Origin: Micromonospora inyonensis
Lineage (GTDB): Bacteria > Actinomycetota > Actinomycetes > Mycobacteriales > Micromonosporaceae
DNA length: 64,000 bases
Reading direction: 5' to 3'
Assembly (NCBI RefSeq): GCF_900091415.1
Contig: NZ_FMHU01000001.1
Span: 682,001 to 746,000 of the forward strand
Part shown: in pieces, positions 34,573-47,438 of the stretch
Numbering within the stretch: position 1 is the first letter of the stretch
Layout of the letters: each line of letters begins with the position of its first letter
Made by a program: the position numbers and the translations under genes
The notes under the pieces: generated by a model
The model's database searches: none
Told to the model about the DNA's origin: nothing
The model's input: the letters and a program-made list of their open reading frames with translations, nothing else

Positions 34573-35532
34573 TCACCCCGGGTCGCGCACGGGCGCCACG
34601 TCGTCGAGAAGTCCCAGCACCGCGCGCGCCACCGTCCGGGGCAGCTCCATCTGCGCCACGTGCCCGGCGTCGAGCATCAGCAGCCGGCTGTCCGGGATCA
34701 CCCGGGCCGTCTGCGGCGCCACCCGTACGTCGACCAGCCGGTCGTGCCGCCCGCCGATCACCAGGGTCGGCGCCTGGACCGCGTGGGCCATCCGCCACAG
34801 TGACCTCGACCCCGGCAGGTACGACCGCAGGAAACAGGAGACGATGCCGCGGAACGTCCGCACGTACGCCGCGGCGTGGTGCTCGGTCTGGTGCCGGAGA
34901 CGGATCTCCTCCAGCGCCTCCCGGCGTCGCTGCTCCCCGATCCGGCTCAGGTCGGCGATGCACGCCTCCATAACCTGCTGGGCCATCGCCTCGGGGGCCA
35001 GCTGGGCCAGCCGCCAGGCGGCCAGCCGCTCGCCCCGGGGGATCGCCAGCAGGGGAAGCATCCGCCCCTGCAACGACCGGCGGAAGTCGAGGAAGGGCAG
35101 GGCCGGCGAGATCAGCGTCAGCGTCCGGACCAGCTCGGGCCGGAGCGCGGCCACCTGGACCGCCACCGCTCCGCCCAGCGAGTTGCCGAACAGGTGCACC
35201 GGACCACGGTCGGAGACCTCGATCCACCGGACGATCCGGTCCGCGAAGGCATCGATCGTGTAGCGGTGGCCGGGGTCGCTGAGACCGAAGCCGGGCAGGT
35301 CGACGGCCTGACCGTCCAGGCGTCCGGCGAGCAGCCCGGCCAGGTCCGTCCAGTTCTGCGCCGACCCGGCCAGGCCGTGCACGTAGAGCGCCGGTTCCGC
35401 GTCCGGGGCGGTCGCCGGGGTGTCCCGGACGTGGATCCTCGTGCCGTCGAGAAGCACCGACCGACCGGGCCACGGCGGTGGGATCCGGTCCGCCGGGAGA
35501 AGATCGTCCGGGCCGAGCGTCGCGGGCTTCAT
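34573..35532 (-). CDS. Alpha/beta hydrolase
   Basis: 319 residues. The oxyanion strand is LYVHGLAGSAQNW, the nucleophile elbow is LFGNSLGGAVAVQ (Ser), the acid is in VIGGRHDRLVDVR and the histidine in LDAGHVAQMELP. A helical cap lies between (about 160-245). The substrate is unknown. Its place beside moeZ, DUF3152 and the TetR/DUF3107 pair is like that of lipV-type hydrolases in the corresponding mycobacterial region. Confidence 0.86.
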   Translation of the reverse strand: MKPATLGPDDLLPADRIPPPWPGRSVLLDGTRIHVRDTPATAPDAEPALYVHGLAGSAQNWTDLAGLLAGRLDGQAVDLPGFGLSDPGHRYTIDAFADRIVRWIEVSDRGPVHLFGNSLGGAVAVQVAALRPELVRTLTLISPALPFLDFRRSLQGRMLPLLAIPRGERLAAWRLAQLAPEAMAQQVMEACIADLSRIGEQRRREALEEIRLRHQTEHHAAAYVRTFRGIVSCFLRSYLPGSRSLWRMAHAVQAPTLVIGGRHDRLVDVRVAPQTARVIPDSRLLMLDAGHVAQMELPRTVARAVLGLLDDVAPVRDPG

Positions 35533-35555
35533 GCTTCCAGTCTGCCCCCGGACAC

Positions 35556-38315
35556 TCAGGTCAGCAGCGCTTCCAATCGACGGTTGACCGCCGCGAGAGC
35601 GGCCCGGACCACGGCCTGCCGGGGGTCGCCGCCGGAGACCAGCGCCGAACCGGCGAGCTGCTCGACCCAGCCGTCACAGACCAGCAGGACGACCACCGTG
35701 GCCACCTCGCAGGTGCCGAAGGGCACCACGGCGGCGTGCTCGACGAAGCACCGTCCACGCCCGGCGCCGGCCACCCGGAGCAGCTCGTCGACGGCCGCCG
35801 CGGCGGCCACCGCGCAGAGGCGCAGGACGTACCCGTCGACGGCCGGCCCGACGGCACGCCCGGAGGCGTTACGTGCGCCGGCCAGCAGGCGTACCTCGAC
35901 GTCGGCGTCGAGACCGAAGGTGCTGACCTGCACGTGGTCGATCACCACCCGGGGACCGGGGGGCCCGCCGGTGTCCAGCGGCCGGGACGGCGCGGTCTCC
36001 GTCGTGGTCCGCTGCGCCCCTGAGTACGAGGCGGCCAGCGTCGCCGGGCTCCCGGTGGCCGCCACGGGGCTCCCGGTGGCCGCGCCACCGAAGGCGGCCC
36101 ACGGGGTGGGCTGTTCCTCCACGCTGGCCCGCCCCCGGGGGGTGCCGGGTTGCCGGCGGCGACGGCGTACGTCGGCCGGCACCTCGGCCCGGCCCTCCGG
36201 CGGGGGCGAGGTCCTGCGGCGCACCGGCGGTTCGGGCATGGGCGCGGTGCCGGGCACGTCCTGTGGCGCGGCGGCCAGACCCATCCGCTCCTGGAGCAGG
36301 CGGGCGACCATGCGGCTCACCTCGGCCGCGTCCGCGCCGTCCGCCAGATCGAGCCGGAGGCTGTGCGCACCGGCCGCGGTACGGCGCAGCGACGCGTCGC
36401 GCACCCCCGCCACGCCCCGGACCGCGTCGAGGATCGCGTTGACGTCGAACCCCTCGGGTCGCTCCTGCGGGGGCGGTGCCGGTTCGTCCTCCCGCCGCAG
36501 GTGGGTGGCGATGCGGGCGAGTTCGGGGGTCTGGGCGGGGGGCTCCACGGTTGGCGGCTCCGGCACGACGGGCACGTCCGGCTCGGCGGGTACGCGCTGG
36601 GGCAGCACCACCGGCCTGCCACCCGGGTGGCGGTCGGCGGCGGTGGGCGGAGCCGGGGACACCGGGTCGGGCGCGGATCGACGGGCCGTGTACAGGGATG
36701 CGCTCGCCGGGGCGGGCGCGGATGGGATGGGGTCGACGCGCCCGGCGCCGCTCGTGGCGGATGCCGCGAGGGAACCGGCACCGGGGCGGTCCGGGTGGTG
36801 ACCGGGCGGCGGGGCCGACGGGGGATGGTCGGCCTCGGCCGCCTCGGGCCGGAGCCGGAAGGGCCGGACGGTGCGGTTCTCGGGACGGCCGCCGGACGGC
36901 TCCGTCGGGTCGGTCGGGGAGGGCGCGGGCGGGGCGCTGGACGGCACCGGCGGGGCGCTGAACGGCGCGGACGCCGGCCGCCCGGGCGCCCACGCGGTCT
37001 GGTCCACCGGCGGGTACGGCCGGCGTGGTTCCGCCTCCGGCTCGTAGGAGCGTCGTCCCCCGGACCGGTACGGCCCACCGGTGTCCGGTGGGGACAGCCG
37101 CGCGCCACCGGCCTCGGCCGTGGGTGTCGGGCCGGACTCGGTCCGGGCCGCGCGACCGGAGCCGGGCTCCGTCGACGGCGTCGCCGGACCGTGGGTCGAC
37201 GGCGTCCCGGGGACGGCGGGGTCGGTCGGCGGTGTTCGGGTTGGGTCGGGGAGGCGACGTGACTCGGGCTCCCGGGCCTCGGACGGTGGGGGCGCCCACG
37301 CCGGTGGCACGTCCTCGCGGGGCCGTTCCTCCCGGGGCCACCGGCCGGTCGGCTCGTCCTTCTCGCGGTGCCGCTCGGCGCGGGAACGCCGGCCGCCGCC
37401 ACCCTCGCGGGACCACGGCGGCGCCCAGCCACCCCCGGCCCAGCTCGGGCGCTCCGGTTCGGTGTGCGAGGTCCAGGGCCGGCGCTCGGCGTCGACACCG
37501 ACGTCGGACGGTGCCGGACCAGCCGGCCCGGGCTCGGCCGGATACGGGTCGGCCGGCTCGCCCCAGGCCGGAGAGACGGGCGGGGCGGCGCCCCGGCTCG
37601 GACCGTCACCCGGGCGATCCACCGGCGACGGCGGCGGAGGCGGTGCGTCGAACCCGACGGGCGACTCGGCCGGGGGCACCGATGTCGGGCGTACCCCCTC
37701 GACCCGGCGCTCCGGAGGCGTGGCGGATGGCTCGTCCGAGGCGTGCCGCGCCGAGCGGCCCTCCGGGGGAAGCACCGGGTGCCCGCCGGTCGGGTGGCGG
37801 ACGGCGGTGTCGTCCGAGGGCACCACCGGCTGCCCGCCGGTCGGATAGCGGAGGGCGGCGGACTCCCGCCCCGGCTCGCCGGTCTGCTCCCGTGCGGGCG
37901 CGGGCCGCTGCGCCGGGACGGCGAGCCGACCGTGGTCGGGATCACGCGGCTCCCCGGCCGGGCCGGGAGGCGCGCTGACCGGCACCTGCCGCGCGCCGGG
38001 AGCCTCGTCGCGGTGGGTGTGACCGTTGAGCCGCCGGCCGTTGACCCGGCTCGGCAGTTCGCTCACCTCGTCGACACCGGGCAGCGGGGTGGGCAGGTCG
38101 CCGTGCTGTGACGACGACGTGGCCCAGCCGTGGCCCGGGTCGGCGGGACGCCACTGGGTGCGGGCCGGTTCCCCCCGGGACCCGTCGGCGGCACGGGACC
38201 AGCCGGCGCCCGACGGCGCCCATGCGCTGGCCGAGTGAGCCAGGTCATCCTGCTGACCCGTCCCATCGCCGTGCTCTCCCGGGGTGGCGGCACCGGGTTG
38301 CCCTGTTTCATCCAC
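35556..38315 (-). CDS. Very long, Pro-rich disordered protein with a conserved C-terminal domain
   Basis: 919 residues from GTG 38315 (AAGGAG six bases upstream; the open frame continues upstream without support). Residues 1 to about 600 are low-complexity, rich in Pro, Gly, Ser, Arg and Glu, with repeats such as HPTGG and RYPTGG. A small domain near 625-680 (ILDAVRGVAGVRDASLRR, EVSRMVARLLQER) recalls a predicted alpha/beta fold. The last 140 residues start VVIDHVQVSTFGLDADVEV, contain GRAVGPAVDGYVLRLCA, and end AALAAVNRRLEALL; this looks like the dimerisation/sensor-type domain found at the C-terminus of other actinobacterial hypotheticals. No span or signal peptide. Function unknown; divergent to the TetR gene. 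Confidence 0.7.
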   Translation of the reverse strand: MDETGQPGAATPGEHGDGTGQQDDLAHSASAWAPSGAGWSRAADGSRGEPARTQWRPADPGHGWATSSSQHGDLPTPLPGVDEVSELPSRVNGRRLNGHTHRDEAPGARQVPVSAPPGPAGEPRDPDHGRLAVPAQRPAPAREQTGEPGRESAALRYPTGGQPVVPSDDTAVRHPTGGHPVLPPEGRSARHASDEPSATPPERRVEGVRPTSVPPAESPVGFDAPPPPPSPVDRPGDGPSRGAAPPVSPAWGEPADPYPAEPGPAGPAPSDVGVDAERRPWTSHTEPERPSWAGGGWAPPWSREGGGGRRSRAERHREKDEPTGRWPREERPREDVPPAWAPPPSEAREPESRRLPDPTRTPPTDPAVPGTPSTHGPATPSTEPGSGRAARTESGPTPTAEAGGARLSPPDTGGPYRSGGRRSYEPEAEPRRPYPPVDQTAWAPGRPASAPFSAPPVPSSAPPAPSPTDPTEPSGGRPENRTVRPFRLRPEAAEADHPPSAPPPGHHPDRPGAGSLAASATSGAGRVDPIPSAPAPASASLYTARRSAPDPVSPAPPTAADRHPGGRPVVLPQRVPAEPDVPVVPEPPTVEPPAQTPELARIATHLRREDEPAPPPQERPEGFDVNAILDAVRGVAGVRDASLRRTAAGAHSLRLDLADGADAAEVSRMVARLLQERMGLAAAPQDVPGTAPMPEPPVRRRTSPPPEGRAEVPADVRRRRRQPGTPRGRASVEEQPTPWAAFGGAATGSPVAATGSPATLAASYSGAQRTTTETAPSRPLDTGGPPGPRVVIDHVQVSTFGLDADVEVRLLAGARNASGRAVGPAVDGYVLRLCAVAAAAAVDELLRVAGAGRGRCFVEHAAVVPFGTCEVATVVVLLVCDGWVEQLAGSALVSGGDPRQAVVRAALAAVNRRLEALLT

Positions 38316-38463
38316 CGCGCGCTCCTTGGTCGCCCCCGCTGAGGCTACCGTGTGGTGACAGTGGCGATAAGTTACAGCGGCGGGCCAAATTCCACGGCGG
38401 GGCGAGTGACCCGACCGGTTCGGGTAGGAAGTACCAGCTCGTACGACGAACTCGGAGGTTCCC

Positions 38464-39129
38464 ATGACAGCTGTGGGGAACGGCTCACAGACGGCCGGCC
38501 GTCCCACGCGCCTGCCCCGGTCGGCGCGGCGCAGGCAGCTGCTCGCGGCGGCGCAGGAGGTGTTCGTCGCGCAGGGTTACCACGCGGCGGCGATGGACGA
38601 CATCGCCGAGCGGGCCGGGGTATCGAAGCCCGTTCTCTACCAGCACTTCCCGGGCAAGCTCGAGCTCTACCTCGCCCTGCTGGACACCCACTGCGACGCG
38701 ATCGTGGCCAAGGTGCACGAGGCGATGCGCGAGACCAGCGACAACAAGGAGCGGGTCGGCGGGGCGGTCCGGGCGTACTTCGACTTCATGGACCACGAGA
38801 GCGAGGCGTTCCGCCTGGTCTTCGAGTCCGACCTGCGCAACGACCCGGCCGTCCGGCAGCGGGTGGAGCGGGTCGAGCAGGGCTGCATCGCGGCGATCAC
38901 CGACACGATCATCTCCGACACCGGGGTCAGCCGGGCGCACGCCGAGCTGCTCGCGTCCGGGCTGGTGGGGGCGGCGGAGAGCGCTGCGCAGTTCTGGCTC
39001 GGCGGCGGGCGGCAGGTGCCGAAGGCGGAGGCGGAGGCGCTGCTCGCCGCCCTCTCCTGGCGGGGCATCGCCAGCTTCCCGCTCCAGGGGGAGCCGGCGA
39101 CGGGGGCGGGGCAAACCGAGTCACCGTGA
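38464..39129 (+). CDS. TetR family transcriptional regulator
   Basis: 221 residues, GGAGG before ATG. The DNA-binding domain is residues 17-64: RRRQLLAAAQEVFVAQGYHA, the helix-turn-helix MDDIAERAGVSKPVLYQHFP, then GKLELYLALL. The ligand domain has AYFDFMDHESEAFRLVFESD, seen in a conserved group that precedes DUF3107 (the mycobacterial counterpart is Rv3208). The target is unknown; candidates are itself and the divergent 919-residue gene, from which it is separated by 148 bp. Confidence 0.9.
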   Translation: MTAVGNGSQTAGRPTRLPRSARRRQLLAAAQEVFVAQGYHAAAMDDIAERAGVSKPVLYQHFPGKLELYLALLDTHCDAIVAKVHEAMRETSDNKERVGGAVRAYFDFMDHESEAFRLVFESDLRNDPAVRQRVERVEQGCIAAITDTIISDTGVSRAHAELLASGLVGAAESAAQFWLGGGRQVPKAEAEALLAALSWRGIASFPLQGEPATGAGQTESP

Positions 39130-39193
39130 CCATCGCCCGTCCGGATCGGCTAGCCTTCCGAGGGCGGTCGTTTCGCCCGGATGAGGAGGCACA

Positions 39194-39418
39194 GTGGAGG
39201 TCAAGATCGGCGTGCAGTACGCGCCCCGAGAGCTGGTCATGGAGAGCGCGCAGTCGCCGGCCGAGATCGAGCAGATCGTGACCGACGCCATCGCCGGCGA
39301 CGGGACGCTCTCGCTGACCGACGAGAAGGGCCGGCGGGTCATCGTGCCGGTCAGCAAGCTCGCCTACGTGGAGATCGCCGAGGCCGCGCCGCGGTCGGTC
39401 GGGTTCACCGTCCGCTGA
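39194..39418 (+). CDS. DUF3107 protein (TB9.4-like)
   Basis: 74 residues from GTG 39194. It is a whole-length match to the small DUF3107 family: EVKIGVQYAPRELVMES at the start, GDGTLSLTDEKGRRVIVP in the middle, VGFTVR at the end. The family is near-universal in actinobacteria and always small; its function is unknown. It follows the TetR gene by 64 bp on the same strand, as in mycobacteria (Rv3208-Rv3208A). Confidence 0.93.
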   Translation: MEVKIGVQYAPRELVMESAQSPAEIEQIVTDAIAGDGTLSLTDEKGRRVIVPVSKLAYVEIAEAAPRSVGFTVR

Positions 39419-39527
39419 CGGTCGGGTCCACCGCCCGCCGGACCACCCGGGTCGCCGCGGCAGGTGCCGGAAGCTCACCTGCCGCGGACCGGCCCCGTAC
39501 CGCCCCGATTCCACGCACCACCGCCGC

Positions 39528-40181
39528 TCAGTTGTTGAGTCCGACCGCGGTCATCCGCTCGGTGTGGGCGGCGGTCAGCCGGCGGAACAGCTTCTGCGCG
39601 TCCCCGTCCCCGTCCCGGACGATCAGGCCGGTCAGCGCGCCCCGGTCGGCGGCGGCCACCCGGCCCGCCTGGGAGAGCCCCTCCCCCACCAGCCGCCGCG
39701 CCCACATGGAGAGCCGGTTGGCGACCCGGGGGTCCACCTCGATCGCCGCCCGGATCTCGGCGGCCGCGAAGTCGGCGTACCGGGACTCGTGCAGCACGTC
39801 GAGGACCAGCTGCCGGTCCGGCTCGGCCAGCGCCTCGGCGATCTCCCGGATGAAGTCGTCGGCGACGGCGTCCCCGACGTACGCCTTGGTCACCGCCTCC
39901 AGCCAGTCCCTCGGCTCGGTCGAGTCGTGGTACGCCTGCAACGCCGTCACGTACGGCGCCATCGCGTCGTCGGGCAGTACGCCCAGTTCGGTGAGCCGGT
40001 CGGCGATCCGTCGGTAGTTGCTCATCTCCGCCGCGGCCATGGCGCTGAGTTCCGCCCGGCGCCGCAGATCGGGGGCGAGCCGGGCGTCGGCGGCCATCCG
40101 GTCGAAGGCGAACAGCTCGCCGAGGGCCACCAGACCGAGCAGATCGACGACGGCGGACGGGGGTGCGGGGGCGGCGGACAC
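39528..40181 (-). CDS. Ferritin-like fold protein (MiaE-like)
   Basis: 217 residues, nearly all helical. The N-terminal helix has LGLVALGELFAFDRMAADA, the next AELSAMAAAEMSNYRRI, and later DWLEAVTKAYVGDAVADDF and HESRYADFAAAEI. The Glu and E-x-x-Y/H positions fit a di-iron ferritin-like bundle of the kind grouped with tRNA hydroxylase MiaE; actual metal binding is not proven. Convergent with DUF3107 and divergent to the helicase, an arrangement also seen in mycobacteria (Rv3210c-Rv3211). Confidence 0.82.
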   Translation of the reverse strand: MSAAPAPPSAVVDLLGLVALGELFAFDRMAADARLAPDLRRRAELSAMAAAEMSNYRRIADRLTELGVLPDDAMAPYVTALQAYHDSTEPRDWLEAVTKAYVGDAVADDFIREIAEALAEPDRQLVLDVLHESRYADFAAAEIRAAIEVDPRVANRLSMWARRLVGEGLSQAGRVAAADRGALTGLIVRDGDGDAQKLFRRLTAAHTERMTAVGLNN

Positions 40182-40250
40182 GAGCGCAGGTTACCCGTCG
40201 GCGGAGTGCGGCGTGGGGCAGCCGATCACGAATTCCCGAACCGGAGTTAT

Positions 40251-40333
40251 TGTGACCTGGACCACAAGGCGGACCCCCGAGTGCGCCACCGCCCGCGCAG
40301 ATCAGGACGACATCCCGGTTAACCAGCTAGTAT
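40251..40333 (+). promoter_or_regulatory. Candidate CRP-like site and promoter upstream of the helicase
   Basis: TGTGACCTGGACCACA (40251-40266) matches the CRP consensus TGTGA-N6-TCACA at nine of ten positions. TAGTAT (40328-40333) could be a -10 box. The leader from there to the coding start is about 190 bases, long for this organism and without a gene. The gap 40182-40531 contains nothing else I can support. Confidence 0.4.
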
Positions 40334-40531
40334 GGGGTAGTTGCCGTGGGCGCCGTTCTGATGTTCGCCCGCCGCAGGTGCGGCCGTCGATCCGGCTGGA
40401 CGTCCTGCCCACGGCGCGCGTGCGGCCCGGTCCGGCACGGCGTTCCGCCGCCGACCGTGTGGCCCGCGCCACACCGAACGCGCCCTGAGGACATGACGGG
40501 GCGCACCACGAGAGGGCACCCCCAACACCAC

Positions 40532-42226
<1,695 letters not shown>

Positions 42227-42242
42227 CCCGGCCCGCGCCGAC

Positions 42243-42278
42243 ACGTCCCCCGCACCGGTCCGCCGGTGCGGGGGACGT
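42243..42278 (+). terminator. Terminator after the DEAD-box helicase
   Basis: ACGTCCCCCGCACCGG (42243-42258) pairs perfectly with CCGGTGCGGGGGACGT (42263-42278) around TCCG, 17 bp past the stop codon. Confidence 0.9.
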
Positions 42279-42397
42279 TCACGTCCGGCCGCCAGGTGGG
42301 AGCACCCAACCCACGCCAGCCGGGCACCGGCGGGACAGCCGATCCGTGCGGACGGGCCGCCGGGTGGGACCGGTGGGCCGGCGAGGATGATGGACCG

Positions 42398-43570
42398 ATG
42401 CCCGTACCGCTCGACGACGCCCTCACCGACCTCCGGGCCCTGCTGCTCGGCCCCACCCTGACCAGGGCCGTCGCCGCCGGACGACGCCGCGGGCAGCACC
42501 CCTCGGTGGTGCGCGCCGAACTGCGGCCGGTGGCCCTGAAGGCCGGCCCCCGGCTCCAGATCTCCACCTCCGACGGGAACCGCCCGTACACCCGCAACGT
42601 CGCCCCCGGCCCGGAGGCGGACGAGGCCGTCGACGCGCTGCTGGCCGAGCCGTTCGGCAACTGGCACGTGGAGACCACCGACGCGACCGTCCAGCTCCGG
42701 GTGACCAAGTCCGGCGAGGCGCAGGTGCACCGGGCCGCCGCCGCCCGCCCCGCCGCCGCGTCCGACGGTCACGACCGGGAGAAGGAGTACCTGCTCGACC
42801 CGGGTGACCCGATCTTCGCCGAGATCGGTGGTTCGGCGGCCAAGCGCCGACAGGTGGACGCCTTCCTCCGGGCCCTCGCCGCCACCCTCCCCGACGAGCT
42901 GACCGGGCCGCTGCGCGTGGTCGACCTGGGCTGCGGTAACGCGTACCTCACCTTCGCCGCGTACCGCTACCTGACCCGGCGCGGGCTCGACGTGGAACTC
43001 GTCGGCGTGGACGTCCGGGAGGACCAGCGGGACCGCAACACCGGTCTCGCCGAGCGGCTCGGCTGGGCCGGGCGGGTCCGGTTCGTCGCCGGCACCATCC
43101 TCGACGCCGAGGTCGACCCGGCCCCCGACCTGGTGCTGGCGCTGCACGCCTGCGACACGGCCACCGACGAGGCGCTGGCCCGGGCGGTCCGGTGGCGGGC
43201 CCGGTGGGTGCTCGCCGCCCCGTGCTGCCACCACGACCTCGCCGCGCAGCTGCGCGCCCGCCCCGCCCCGGCCCCGTACGAGTTGCTCACCCGGCAGGGC
43301 ATCCTGCGGGAACGCTTCGCCGACGTGCTCACCGACGCGCTCCGGGCCGGCCTGCTCCGGTTGCACGGCTACCGGGCCGAGGTGGTGGAGTTCGTCGACT
43401 CCCGCCACACCCCCCGGAACCTGCTGATCCGCGCCCGACGCACCACGACGGCGGCCAGCGACGACCAGCACGCCGACTACCGCGCCCTGGTGGCGCAGTG
43501 GCAGGTCACGCCCCGCCTGGAGAAGCTCCTCGGCGACGGCCGCCGCGAGGCCGGTCGACCCCGGCAGTGA
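42398..43570 (+). CDS. SAM-dependent methyltransferase (Methyltransf_32-like)
   Basis: 390 residues from ATG 42398. An N-terminal region (about 1-130) of unknown fold contains ELRPVALKAGPRLQIS and RPYTRNVAP. The SAM-binding domain follows: VVDLGCGNAYLTFAAYRYL (motif I), VGVDVRED, LALHACDTATDEAL and APCCHHDLAAQL. The H-A-C-D-T and C-C-H sequences are the mark of a methyltransferase group shared with eukaryotic METTL25/RRNAD1-like proteins. Substrate unknown, possibly RNA. Confidence 0.86.
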   Translation: MPVPLDDALTDLRALLLGPTLTRAVAAGRRRGQHPSVVRAELRPVALKAGPRLQISTSDGNRPYTRNVAPGPEADEAVDALLAEPFGNWHVETTDATVQLRVTKSGEAQVHRAAAARPAAASDGHDREKEYLLDPGDPIFAEIGGSAAKRRQVDAFLRALAATLPDELTGPLRVVDLGCGNAYLTFAAYRYLTRRGLDVELVGVDVREDQRDRNTGLAERLGWAGRVRFVAGTILDAEVDPAPDLVLALHACDTATDEALARAVRWRARWVLAAPCCHHDLAAQLRARPAPAPYELLTRQGILRERFADVLTDALRAGLLRLHGYRAEVVEFVDSRHTPRNLLIRARRTTTAASDDQHADYRALVAQWQVTPRLEKLLGDGRREAGRPRQ

Positions 43571-43688
43571 CCGCCGTACGACGGATCGGGGTGACGGCCC
43601 GACGATCGGGCGGTCCCCTGCCGCGCTGGTGGTATTACCCTCGAAGACGCACCGTCCGGTGCAACCCACCGGAAAGGGACACCCGACC

Positions 43689-44105
43689 ATGGGCTCCGCA
43701 GAGGTTTCGCCGCAGATGGCCTTCGCGCGTTTCGTCCGGCGGGCCATCGACGACGCCCGCCGGGAGCGCGGGTGGACCGTCACCGACCTGGCCGCGCACA
43801 CCGGGGTGGGCCGGTCCACGATCTTCCGCTGGCTGGCCGGCGACTGGCAGGACTACCCCGAACTGGCCAAGGTCCGGGGTTTCTGCGCCGCCCTGGACGT
43901 GCCGGTCACCGCGGCGTTCCGGGCGCTCGGCCTGCCCGACGGCGCCCCGGCGGCCCGGCCCCGGGCCGACGACGCCCCGGTCGAGGCGGACGTCCGGGTG
44001 ATCCTCGACCGGCTGGCCGACCCGACCGTGCCGGCCGAGGAGAAGCACCAGATCCGGGACCTGCTGCGGTACCTCGCCCACCGGCCCGCCCGCCGAGCCG
44101 GCTGA
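43689..44105 (+). CDS. XRE-type helix-turn-helix regulator
   Basis: 138 residues from ATG 43689 (GAAAGGG upstream); the frame is open 20 codons further up. The helix-turn-helix is GWTVTDLAAHTGVGRSTIFR (about 24-43) followed by WLAGDWQDYPELAKVRGFC. The second half has EADVRVILDRLADPTVPAEE and a short helix, a layout shared by a small actinobacterial regulator group. No sensor domain. The target is unknown. Confidence 0.85.
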   Translation: MGSAEVSPQMAFARFVRRAIDDARRERGWTVTDLAAHTGVGRSTIFRWLAGDWQDYPELAKVRGFCAALDVPVTAAFRALGLPDGAPAARPRADDAPVEADVRVILDRLADPTVPAEEKHQIRDLLRYLAHRPARRAG

Positions 44106-44124
44106 GCCCCGCCGCCCCGCACCG

Positions 44125-45027
44125 TCAGGGCATCGTCACCGTGTACTCGGCGGTGTGCACCTCACCGGCCACCTGGAAGTCGAGGTAGAACCGGTAGCGA
44201 CCGGGGCCGGGCATGGTGAGCCGGAACATCACCGCGCTCCCGGCCAGCTCCGTCTCCGGATGCACGTGCAGGTAGCCGAGGTCGCCCTCGCGGAGCACCA
44301 CCAGGTGTCCGTACGCGCCGAGGTAGCGCTCCAGCGTGGGCGTGGTGTCCCCGACGCGCACCCGGAACGCCATCGGCGCGTCCACGCCGATGCGGGGATC
44401 GCCCTGGAAGTCGACGGTGAACCGGTCGACGGTGGCGGTCCGGGCAACCGGGGGCAGCTCCCGGGGGGCGTACGCGCCGGGCACGACCAGGTCCACCCCG
44501 AGGGTCACCGGCGTCTGCGCGCCGTCGGGGGTCAGCGCGGCGAAGTCGGCGTACGCCCGCCAGATCCCCGGCTCGGGCAGGGTCAGCGGCACCGACCAGG
44601 TGCCGTCGGTGGCCATCGTCGGGTGCAGGTGCTGGTAACCGGAAAGGTCCCGGCGCACCACGATCAGGTGCATCGGCTTGTCGTGCACGATCGCGAACCG
44701 GGTCACCGGCCGCTGCCCCGTCTCCTGGATCCGGAAGCGGAACTCGTCGGCCCGGCCTGCGGTGAACGTCCCGTCCAGCGGCACGAGGGTGTAGCCCGCC
44801 GAGGTCACGGCCAGGCCGCCGACCTCCGCCGTTGGGCCGTCGGGGTGCGCGTGCGCGGGGGTGCCCGCCGGGTGGGTGTGCTCGGCGCCGGCCGTCGTGG
44901 ACGTCCCCGCCACCGACGACGGAGGGGGGTTGAGCCGCCCGATGCCGAAGCCGGCGATCAACGAGAGGACCAGCCCGGCCACCACCAGCGCCAGCCGGAG
45001 GGTGCTGACGGGGAACTGGTCGTTCAT
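44125..45027 (-). CDS. Membrane-anchored, His-rich extracytoplasmic protein
   Basis: 300 residues from ATG 45027. One N-terminal span (LALVVAGLVLSLIAGFGIG), then a His/Pro-rich segment (EHTHPAGTPAHAHPDGP) that could bind metal. Two beta domains follow, carrying KPMHLIVVRRDLSGYQHLHP and GHLVVLREGDLGYLHVHPE. The repeated H-L-(I/V)-V-x-R-x-x-D/G-L-x-x-x-x-H-x-H-P block resembles proteins found beside copper and heavy-metal transporters. No metal pump is adjacent here. Role inferred only from the His motifs. Confidence 0.7.
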   Translation of the reverse strand: MNDQFPVSTLRLALVVAGLVLSLIAGFGIGRLNPPPSSVAGTSTTAGAEHTHPAGTPAHAHPDGPTAEVGGLAVTSAGYTLVPLDGTFTAGRADEFRFRIQETGQRPVTRFAIVHDKPMHLIVVRRDLSGYQHLHPTMATDGTWSVPLTLPEPGIWRAYADFAALTPDGAQTPVTLGVDLVVPGAYAPRELPPVARTATVDRFTVDFQGDPRIGVDAPMAFRVRVGDTTPTLERYLGAYGHLVVLREGDLGYLHVHPETELAGSAVMFRLTMPGPGRYRFYLDFQVAGEVHTAEYTVTMP

Positions 45028-45163
45028 GAGGTTCACGGTACCGTCGGGACGGCCGGTCACCGGGCGGCCACGGCGACGCGGTGGTAACGGTCGCATTCCG
45101 CCCTGGCCGGGAACTTTTCCCACCCGGTCCGTCCCCCGACGCGCCGGCCGGGCGGCCCGGGTC

Positions 45164-47350
<2,187 letters not shown>

Positions 47351-47438
47351 CCGCCCTTTCTACCAGCCACCCCGGGGCGGGCCGGTGTCGATCACAGGAT
47401 GGGCGGGCGGCGCGTGGCGGACCGCGCCGCCCGCATGG

